DNA of 22,073 nucleotides, taken from the NCBI GenBank assembly GCA_003136515.1, contig PLEU01000177.1, positions 7,963 to 30,035 of the forward strand, given 5' to 3'. Under the pieces are notes generated by a model. The model was not told the DNA's origin. It saw nothing but the letters and a program-made list of their open reading frames with translations, and ran no database searches. Below are positions 16,289-22,073 of the stretch, piece after piece. The position numbers were made by a program, and so were the translations under genes. The number at the start of each line of letters is the position of its first letter. The stretch's first letter is position 1. The DNA is from Spartobacteria bacterium. Lineage in GTDB: Bacteria; Verrucomicrobiota; Verrucomicrobiae; Chthoniobacterales; UBA6821.

Positions 16289-17512
16289 TCAACGCTTCTT
16301 GCGTGCGCCGTAGCTGTAACCCTTGAGGGTGCGGGCACCGCGAATATTCTTGAGCACACGCGAGGCCTCCTCTTCTTGAAAAAGCATGGTGAACAGGTAA
16401 GGGAAATTGTCCAGTTTCTGCCGCGGCACTTTCTGGGCAATAAATGTTTCAATGGCTTTCACATGGGGCAACTCCTCCGCCGTCATAATCGTAAAGGCAT
16501 CCCCCTCTGTCTGGGCACGTCCCGTACGCCCGATGCGATGGACGTAATCCTCCGGATGTTGGGGCACATCGTAGTTGACGACATGACTCACTCCAGCAAT
16601 GTCGATGCCGCGGGCAGCAATGTCGGTTGCCACCATAACCTCGTAGCGTCCGGACTTGAATCCCTCGAGCGCATCCATGCGTTCCTGCTGGGAACGATTG
16701 GAATGGATCACGGCCACCGAATGTTTCTCTGTCTCAAGCTGTCGGGCAATCCGGTCGGCTCCGTCCTTGGTGCGACAAAAGATGAGAACACTATGGTAAT
16801 CAGTGCGATCGAGAAGAGCCTTGAGAAGATCAAATTTCTGAGCAGCAGCCACAGGGTAGAACGCATGGGTTACGGTCTCGGCAGCGGAACGTCGTGCACC
16901 GATGGAAATCTTCTCGGGATTTCGGAGACACCAACCGGAGAGTCGTTCAATCTCCTCAGGCACCGTGGCGGAGAAGAGCAACGTCTGGCGTTCTTTCGGG
17001 CAACGTTCCACGATACGTCGCACATCGGGCAGGAATCCCATGTCGAGCATTCGGTCCACTTCGTCGAGAACAAGAATGGTGAGGTCGTCAAAACTGATTT
17101 CCCCCTGCTGGAGGAAATCGAGAAGGCGTCCGGGCGTGGCAACAATCACATCAGCACCCCTCTGCAATGCCTCACGCTGGGTGCCATAACCGACACCGCC
17201 ATAAATGACAACAGTGCTGAGATCGGTGAAAGCTGAGAACTCCTTGAATGCTTCCTCCACCTGAAGTGCCAGTTCTCGAGTCGGCTCCAGAATGAGGCAG
17301 CGAATTTTACCGCTCGATTCCTTCAGACGGCTAAGAATGGGGAGACCGAAGGCCGCAGTTTTTCCAGTGCCCGTCTGTGCGGAGGCAATAAGATCACCTC
17401 CCCGCAACACCACTGGTATAGCCTGTTCCTGAATGGGTGAGGGATCAATATATCCCATGCGCTGAGCACCGTGTACCACGGGTTCAAAAAGTCCAAGATC
17501 CTGAAATGACAT
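16289..17512 (-). CDS. DEAD-box ATP-dependent RNA helicase, RhlE-like
   Basis: ATP-dependent RNA helicase, expected in RNA decay, ribosome assembly or cold adaptation. The helicase core nearly fills the 407 residues. Motifs in order: Q motif (PSPIQEQAIP), I (ASAQTGTGKT), Ia (PTRELA), Ib (TPGR), II (DEVD), III (SAT), IV (LIFCRTK), V (VATDIAARGIDI) and VI (HRIGRTGR). Motif II reads LVLDEVDRMLD, so Ala is replaced by Val compared with strict DEAD proteins; this variant occurs in the superfamily and should still bind Mg-ATP. The C-terminus is a short basic tail (GARKKR) rather than a long RNA-binding domain, most like RhlE. The start is the ATG at 17512. It follows the phosphopantetheinyl transferase gene by 18 nt on the same strand. 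Confidence 0.93.
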   Translation of the reverse strand: MSFQDLGLFEPVVHGAQRMGYIDPSPIQEQAIPVVLRGGDLIASAQTGTGKTAAFGLPILSRLKESSGKIRCLILEPTRELALQVEEAFKEFSAFTDLSTVVIYGGVGYGTQREALQRGADVIVATPGRLLDFLQQGEISFDDLTILVLDEVDRMLDMGFLPDVRRIVERCPKERQTLLFSATVPEEIERLSGWCLRNPEKISIGARRSAAETVTHAFYPVAAAQKFDLLKALLDRTDYHSVLIFCRTKDGADRIARQLETEKHSVAVIHSNRSQQERMDALEGFKSGRYEVMVATDIAARGIDIAGVSHVVNYDVPQHPEDYVHRIGRTGRAQTEGDAFTIMTAEELPHVKAIETFIAQKVPRQKLDNFPYLFTMLFQEEEASRVLKNIRGARTLKGYSYGARKKR

Positions 17513-17530
17513 GTCGGGTAGGGGTAACAG

Positions 17531-18244
17531 TTATCTGAGATCACACCAGCGAATTACGCTCGGAACATGTTGAAATGCAACGGCACCATGCATTGCACCT
17601 CTCAATTTCCAAGGAATGGCACGCCAGACCGCATCTTCAATTACAACTAGGATGTCACCTTCTCCTGTGGAGTCGGAAAATTCTGCCGGTGTAGAACCAA
17701 GAAGAGCCGCTAGTCCGCGACCATCCCCCTTGATCGCCGCTTCACGGCAACACCAGAGTCTAAAAAAATCACCGACAGAATTTGACGAAGCCAGGAAATC
17801 AGCCTCAACCTGAGAAAAAAATCTGCGAGACAAAGCGGGAATATCCAGCTCTCTCTCCCGCTCCACATCAATGCCAACAGGTTTGGATGCAAAAACCACT
17901 GCGATCACATCATCCGTATGAGAAAGACTGAAGCAGGGCATATTCGTCTGTAAAAAATAGGGCTTCCCCGCTGAATTTAGTGCTAGTTGGATATTCTCAG
18001 GATTTAGGCCGCTCCATTGTGATAGAATACTCCTCAAAATATATCGACCAGCAAGGTAACGATTCCTTGATTCAAAATGAGTGATTTTTTCGGCCCGCCA
18101 AAGCTCGTCAGGCGGAAGTTTAAGTGCTTTAATATCATCCTTATTTGCAATAACAATAACTGCTTCATCCTCACCTGGAGGGGCATAGGGAATTGCTGAT
18201 GCTGAAAAATATTCTGGAATTTTTTCTAAAATAGTACTTTTCAT
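17531..18244 (-). CDS. 4'-phosphopantetheinyl transferase, Sfp/HetI type
   Basis: Transfers the 4'-phosphopantetheine arm of CoA to a carrier protein serine (ACP, PCP or polyketide carrier). At 237 residues it has the two-lobed Sfp size, not the 120-residue AcpS size. Motifs visible are SRNRYLAGRYILR, CFSLSHTDDVIAVVF, the Mg-binding GIDVERERELD, and FFRLWCCREAAIKGDGRGL, which corresponds to the family's W-x-x-KEA-x-x-K motif with Lys replaced by Arg at the first position. The ATG at 18244 is chosen over a TTG three codons upstream. It is divergent from the small basic protein gene with only 32 nt between starts, and is probably co-transcribed with the helicase gene 18 nt downstream. No NRPS, PKS or fatty-acid genes are nearby, so the target carrier is unknown. 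Confidence 0.88.
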   Translation of the reverse strand: MKSTILEKIPEYFSASAIPYAPPGEDEAVIVIANKDDIKALKLPPDELWRAEKITHFESRNRYLAGRYILRSILSQWSGLNPENIQLALNSAGKPYFLQTNMPCFSLSHTDDVIAVVFASKPVGIDVERERELDIPALSRRFFSQVEADFLASSNSVGDFFRLWCCREAAIKGDGRGLAALLGSTPAEFSDSTGEGDILVVIEDAVWRAIPWKLRGAMHGAVAFQHVPSVIRWCDLR

Positions 18245-18276
18245 CAGAAACAACTTATCAAATAGTAGCCTACGTT

Positions 18277-18684
18277 ATGAAACTAACCAACCTCAATAGC
18301 AGTTCATTGCGTAGCCTGATTAAACTCACAGATCGCAAAGAAGCTCTAGTGCTTGAAATCAAAAAGATTGATGAGCAACTCGCCACATCCGTCCTTGGCA
18401 ATTCTGTACAGAAAATAAAGCGCCAGCGTCGAGCAGCCGTAGCACCAACAAAAAAATCCAAAACCGGCTCCGGCAAACGTGTCCGTCGCGGGGCACTGAA
18501 AACCAAAATCTTCTCTGCTCTTCGCGCCGCTGGTGAAGCCGGCCTTAAGGTTCCCGTTCTTTCGAAGAAAATTGGGGTGAAGAGTCAGAATGTCCATGTC
18601 TGGTTCAGTAGTACGGGCAAAAAAATTCCCGAAATAAAGCGTATTGGCAAAGGCCAATTTAAACTTCAAGAAAAGGAAAAATAA
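18277..18684 (+). CDS. small basic protein with likely winged-helix DNA-binding C-terminus
   Basis: Function not established. 135 residues, very basic. The N-terminus (about 8-40) is a heptad-like helix (LIKLTDRKEALVLEIKKIDE), a likely coiled coil for dimerisation. A Lys/Arg-rich linker (about 45-75, KKSKTGSGKRVRRG) follows. The C-terminal part (about 75-132) has a helix (LKTKIFSALRAAGEAG), a helix-turn-helix-like pair (KVPVLSKKIGVKSQNVHVWF), and a short beta wing ending in GKGQFKL, consistent with a winged helix. A nucleoid-associated or regulatory role is inferred from this layout only. The ATG at 18277 is 32 nt from the divergent phosphopantetheinyl transferase start, so it could control that gene, but nothing shows this. 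The composition is more AT-rich than the flanking genes. Confidence 0.7.
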   Translation: MKLTNLNSSSLRSLIKLTDRKEALVLEIKKIDEQLATSVLGNSVQKIKRQRRAAVAPTKKSKTGSGKRVRRGALKTKIFSALRAAGEAGLKVPVLSKKIGVKSQNVHVWFSSTGKKIPEIKRIGKGQFKLQEKEK

Positions 18685-18782
18685 CGTTTCTGGTGTCAAA
18701 CGCTCATTGGTGAAAATTTCGCCCCTGAGAATTCTATAGATAGACTCAGTAGAGTTCAATCGACCGAGGAGCGGGATTTAAC

Positions 18783-18811
18783 ATGATCGCACCGCGATTA
18801 TTTTAATTCTT
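18783..18811 (+). terminator. candidate terminator after the small basic protein gene
   Basis: ATGATCGC (18783-18790), loop ACC, GCGATTAT (18794-18801): 8 pairs including one G-T, then TTTAATTCTT. It lies between convergent genes, about 100 nt after the stop of the small basic protein gene. The stem is short but the T-rich tail is on the plus strand as required. Confidence 0.4.
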
Positions 18812-18815
18812 ACCA

Positions 18816-19604
18816 TTACTCGACGGGTACTTGCATATTGTGAAGAAAATGGCGAATGGCGTCGGCGGTGCCTTCCCCCGCTTCGAGTGAAGAAACATAC
18901 CCCCCGGCCCTGAGCACAGTCTGCTTAACACTCGCGTGGGCATTTGCAGGGCAGGCAACCATCCCGGCCACTCTTCCGTAGAGCATGGCGATGTCATTCT
19001 GATGATCTCCCACGGCGAGAATACCTGCTGTTGGCATGTCCAGCAGACGGCTTAACTCGGCCAGAGTGCTTCCCTTGTCATAGTTCCGATGGCAGAAGCG
19101 CAGATAGATATTGCTCCTTTGATAGTGAAAGTCATCTGGTTGCCCAGGCAGGGCCTTCAGCTCCTGCGTGAGGATATCAAGCAATTCTTCACTGGAGGCC
19201 ATCAACCCTTCGGGAACACCCTCGCTATTTTCCAGCAGCGTCACTCCTTGGGTCTTCATAGTCAGCTCCCTGATCTTATCAAAATAATCCCCCGCCCGAG
19301 CAAACAATAGGTCGTGGTGTTCCCGGCAGAGGCGATTCCAGTCCCCGTAATCATGCCATCCGCCCTGCTGATCAGGCTTAAAAAGATGCCTCTCGCTGGT
19401 AAGGATATAATGAGGCCTCACGGGTGCCATAAGGGCTTCCAGACCATCCAGAGCACTCTCCAGAGAACGTCCAGTATTCACCGCCCAGAGAGCTCCGCCG
19501 CGTATCACGGTTGTAAGTTCCACTCCCAAAGACGGAGCACATTTCTCTCCCCACCGCCCTCCGGCGAGTGTTCCGTCGAAGTCTGTACTGAGGATGCGGA
19601 TCAT
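18816..19604 (-). CDS. HAD-superfamily hydrolase, Cof-like (HAD-IIB)
   Basis: Predicted phosphatase on a small phosphorylated compound, possibly a sugar phosphate; the substrate is unknown. The catalytic loop is STDFDGTLAGG with nucleophile Asp8 and acid/base Asp10. Motif II is the Thr of VNTGRS, and motif IV is GDHQNDIAML near residue 200. The large C2-type cap between motifs II and III (GDWNRLCREHHDLLF and following) and the length of 262 residues fit HAD-IIB. The reading frame is open up to 19730, but those 42 extra residues are not HAD-like. The ATG at 19604 lies just before the first strand and has GGGAGAG about 10 nt upstream, a moderate ribosome-binding site. It is divergent from the 93-residue protein gene with 124 nt between. 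Confidence 0.85.
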   Translation of the reverse strand: MIRILSTDFDGTLAGGRWGEKCAPSLGVELTTVIRGGALWAVNTGRSLESALDGLEALMAPVRPHYILTSERHLFKPDQQGGWHDYGDWNRLCREHHDLLFARAGDYFDKIRELTMKTQGVTLLENSEGVPEGLMASSEELLDILTQELKALPGQPDDFHYQRSNIYLRFCHRNYDKGSTLAELSRLLDMPTAGILAVGDHQNDIAMLYGRVAGMVACPANAHASVKQTVLRAGGYVSSLEAGEGTADAIRHFLHNMQVPVE

Positions 19605-19728
19605 CGGGAGACTCTCCCCATCACGGAGGGGATTCGCAATCTGGAAATCCAAAGATGAAAAACCATGCTCAATTTCCTTCGGAAGGTTCTCATACGCTTC
19701 CACCGCAAAATCTGTTATCCTGCATTTC

Positions 19729-20010
19729 ATGAAATCAGCCTACGAACTTGCAATGGAACGCTTGGGAAAAACTCATCCGGGTTCCAGCCTTACTGCTGAA
19801 CAAAAAAAAGCGCTGGCCGAGATAGATTCAGAATTCGAGGCAAAGATTGCGGAACGCCGTATTTTTCTTGAGGGGGAGATGGCCCAAGCGGTCGGCGACG
19901 AGCATACCATGGGAGAACTCCGCCGCCAGCTGAGTGGGGAGGTTGCCGCGCTTGAGGAAAAACGGGAACAAAAAAAGGATAGAATCCGCAACTCGGACCG
20001 CCGGGACTGA
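19729..20010 (+). CDS. small charged helical protein, unknown function
   Basis: 93 residues, not assigned to a named family. It starts MKSAYELAMERLGKTHPG, then LTAEQKKALAEIDSEFEAKIAERRIF and a long charged segment ending EEKREQKKDRIRNSDRRD. Nearly the whole chain is predicted helical with heptad-like spacing, so a coiled coil is likely. No signal peptide, no cysteines. The ATG at 19729 is preferred; the frame is open back to 19594 but that part is antisense to the HAD gene. TTATCC ends 10 nt before the ATG, so a short or absent leader is possible. It is convergent with the transglutaminase-like gene, with 18 nt between stops and no obvious terminator. Confidence 0.7.
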   Translation: MKSAYELAMERLGKTHPGSSLTAEQKKALAEIDSEFEAKIAERRIFLEGEMAQAVGDEHTMGELRRQLSGEVAALEEKREQKKDRIRNSDRRD

Positions 20011-20028
20011 TAAACACGCCCCGACACA

Positions 20029-21999
20029 TCAAGGCAACCCGCCGGCTTCCTGCCAGAGCTTGTGCAGATCGCGATCGATCAGTGAATCCTTCGTCGGCTT
20101 CAGTTTCGTATTGGCCTCTTTCAGGACCCGGAGCGAAAGATCTGGCCGACCAAGTGTGATTAACTGTGAGGCAAAGGGAGCCACAACACCGTAGAAAAAA
20201 TTCCCGCCTCCCTGATCTCCCAGCAACTGAAGCTGACGTTCATATTCCTGCATGGCACCATCGCCATCCTTGGCCTGAATCCGCCCCGCTATCAATGACC
20301 ACGCAGCAGCGGCACTGAGATCCGTGCGTGCGGCGTGATTCCATCCACCCTGATTCTCATGCACGATCCGTTCGGAAAGTTCCGCCGCATCCGCTTTCTC
20401 CCCTGACTGTAACTCTAGGCGGATGAGTGCCTGCTCGTGCTGGGTCTTCAAGTCACTGAACCTGGTGAACTGCGCCAGCGCCGCTTCATGATGGGCCTTA
20501 AGAGAAGACACAGAGGCCCCTGAACGCTCGAGCCACTCTTCTCTGGCATCCCAAAGGGAGGGATTTTCCGGACACACCTGCAAGGCACTCTCCAGTGCTT
20601 GACCCTCCCTTTTGGAATCCCCCTTTCTACGAAAATCCGAAGCAATCACCAAATCCCCTCGCGCAGCATCCTGAGGATCACGATTGCCGAGATGGCGCGA
20701 GAGAAGATCCAAATCATGATCGGTAATTGGTGCCCAGCTTTGCGGATCGAGAGCCTCTCCGGTCGCAAAGTTCTCTTCGGCGTAACGCGCCACATCAAGA
20801 TCCCAGCGACCAGGGGCCTTAAGATAGCCGACCCAGGCATGTCCCCCGTCCTTTCCCTGACCAGAAAAAAAGATTGTCGGAATCCCGACCGCCTTGCCGG
20901 AGATCGATGCATAGTAGGCCTGATCAACACAGATACCTCCATGTTCCTTGATCTGGGCGAGCAGGTACTTTCCCCACGGCCATACATAGACATCCTTGAT
21001 CACACGCCCCTGATCGTAATTAATTGATTCAAACGCTCTTTCGGGATCCTGATGGGAAAGTGAGGGATTGTTTCTCACCCAGTCAATCTCCGTGGGATCG
21101 AGTGGCGCATCGACGACAAACTTTAGTTCCCCCTCCCCGAGTTGCCTCGGATCCATCCTAAGCTTGCCCATACGGAATGCCTGCACCCATTGGGAGAAGA
21201 GGGTAGCGGGAGGAAGATCAAGGCGCGGAACATCCGCTTGAGCGACCTGACTGTGGGGCCAAAATCCAGGAGGTTGCTGATCCTTCACCAGAGCCAGTGC
21301 AAGTGCCAGTGAGAGAAATTCATTCCAGTCAGCATGGCTGCTCTTCCAGATGGATTGGAGATTGAGGAGCGCCTTGGGGGCAAAATCGTCGGGCGTAAAC
21401 GACCCTGACCAACTCTTTAAAAATTCTGGACTGGAAAGTGTTGCGGCGACGAATTTTGGATCAAGCCGGTCGCCCAAGAAACCTGTCCCGGGAGTGAAAG
21501 GCTGGGTGACGAGTTCGTCAGTTACGCTTCTGATGAAGTAACCGTCGGCAATGAGCTTTGTCAGAAGTGAGTTGGGCAGCGGATCATGACTGAGGGAATT
21601 TCCGCTCTGGATGATCCCGATACGAAAGGGAGGGCTTATCCCCTTGTTCTCCTCCAACAGCAGATGCCTTGGGAGCCATTGCCGCATATACTCAGATTCG
21701 GTGGACTCCAGAAGATCGAGCCATTGATACAGATCGACCCAGGCGGAAAAGTTCTGCTGCCCCGTGGAGCCCGGACGCCCTGACACTGATGGTTGCCAGC
21801 TTTGCAACAACTTATCCCCCAAAGTGTCCCTCAGTCTGATCAGATCTTCTGGATCGGTGACTGTTGTAAGCCGCTGATAGTCGGGGGGCCTGGAGAGATC
21901 TATAGAAACAACTAATTCGCTACTCAGGGCGGAGTTGCAAATGCCGCAGCACATGAGGGCGGTAACAGCAACGCATGCAAAGTTCTTATTCAATGGCAC
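20029..21999 (-). CDS. exported transglutaminase-like protein with C-terminal helical repeats
   Basis: Large protein of 656 residues with a signal-like N-terminus (hydrophobic ACVAVTALMCCGIC, likely cleavage near residues 24-27). A long region of unknown fold (about 30-320) comes first. A transglutaminase-like core follows, with a Cys/His/Asp set in the right order: Cys357 in GGICVDQAYY, His387 in GGHAWVGYL and Asp400 in RWDLDVARY. Papain-fold enzymes of this type cleave or cross-link peptides, but bacterial members vary widely and the reaction here is unknown. The C-terminal third (about 440-650) is alpha-helical with TPR-like stretches (AAAWSLIAGRIQAKDGDGAM). The start is a GTG at 21999, since no in-frame ATG precedes the signal peptide. 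It may act in the periplasm. Confidence 0.72.
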   Translation of the reverse strand: MPLNKNFACVAVTALMCCGICNSALSSELVVSIDLSRPPDYQRLTTVTDPEDLIRLRDTLGDKLLQSWQPSVSGRPGSTGQQNFSAWVDLYQWLDLLESTESEYMRQWLPRHLLLEENKGISPPFRIGIIQSGNSLSHDPLPNSLLTKLIADGYFIRSVTDELVTQPFTPGTGFLGDRLDPKFVAATLSSPEFLKSWSGSFTPDDFAPKALLNLQSIWKSSHADWNEFLSLALALALVKDQQPPGFWPHSQVAQADVPRLDLPPATLFSQWVQAFRMGKLRMDPRQLGEGELKFVVDAPLDPTEIDWVRNNPSLSHQDPERAFESINYDQGRVIKDVYVWPWGKYLLAQIKEHGGICVDQAYYASISGKAVGIPTIFFSGQGKDGGHAWVGYLKAPGRWDLDVARYAEENFATGEALDPQSWAPITDHDLDLLSRHLGNRDPQDAARGDLVIASDFRRKGDSKREGQALESALQVCPENPSLWDAREEWLERSGASVSSLKAHHEAALAQFTRFSDLKTQHEQALIRLELQSGEKADAAELSERIVHENQGGWNHAARTDLSAAAAWSLIAGRIQAKDGDGAMQEYERQLQLLGDQGGGNFFYGVVAPFASQLITLGRPDLSLRVLKEANTKLKPTKDSLIDRDLHKLWQEAGGLP

Positions 22000-22010
22000 A
22001 TCGCCAAGAT

Positions 22011-22024
22011 GCCATCATGATGGC
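22011..22024. repeat. 14-bp perfect palindrome upstream of the transglutaminase-like gene
   Basis: GCCATCATGATGGC is its own reverse complement and lies 12-25 nt upstream of the GTG start at 21999. The place suits an operator or a leader hairpin, but a single 14-bp palindrome is weak evidence. Confidence 0.3.
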
Positions 22025-22073
22025 TCGTCGCCATCTGAAAAATAGTTCAAACACGTCTGCGCCGCCTCACAGC

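Noticed and set aside
19605..19730. N-terminal extension of the HAD hydrolase
   Set aside because: The 42 extra residues are not HAD-like; the ATG at 19604 is placed right before the catalytic loop and has a better ribosome-binding site.

Overview
This window looks like chromosomal DNA of a member of the Verrucomicrobiota or a close PVC relative. This is inference from content: a gap-pgk-tpiA glycolytic cluster, large exported cyclophilin/Ig-like proteins one of which carries autotransporter-type beta-strand repeats, small lineage-type proteins of unknown function, and a near absence of Shine-Dalgarno sequences. The window is mostly conserved housekeeping DNA, with one accessory-looking block near 9.5-14.6 kb.

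Left part (1-2165, minus strand): purE, a Sua5/YrdC threonylcarbamoyladenylate synthase gene and the 5' third of murJ, closely packed and probably one transcription unit. Divergent from purE is aroK (shikimate kinase), followed by gap, pgk and tpiA, three consecutive glycolytic enzymes. tpiA is followed by two Opp/Dpp-type ABC permease genes whose ends overlap, with no binding protein or ATPase nearby, then by a CCA tRNA nucleotidyltransferase gene.

Middle part (9467-14589, plus strand): three adjacent paralogous genes for exported proteins. Each has a signal peptide, a cyclophilin-like domain, a short beta-rich middle domain and two Ig-like repeats. The third also ends in passenger-type (PATR) beta-strand repeats but has no outer-membrane barrel. 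Cyclophilin active-site residues are kept in the first copy and eroded differently in the other two. This is the most unusual part of the window.

Right part (14590-22073): an unrecognised membrane protein with a Trp/Cys-rich core, an intergenic inverted repeat, a small unrecognised ORF whose end overlaps a convergent tRNA-Val(UAC) gene, and a minus-strand sfp-type phosphopantetheinyl transferase/DEAD-box helicase pair reading towards that tRNA. Two mutually exclusive hairpins lie between the helicase and the tRNA. Next come a small basic protein with a likely DNA-binding C-terminus, a HAD-IIB hydrolase, a 93-residue charged helical protein, and a large exported transglutaminase-like protein on the minus strand.

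The tRNA gene does not encode its 3' CCA, which fits with the CCA-adding enzyme found here. No insertion sequences, prophage genes, CRISPR arrays or rRNA genes were seen. All calls come from reading the sequence by eye; no database search was run.
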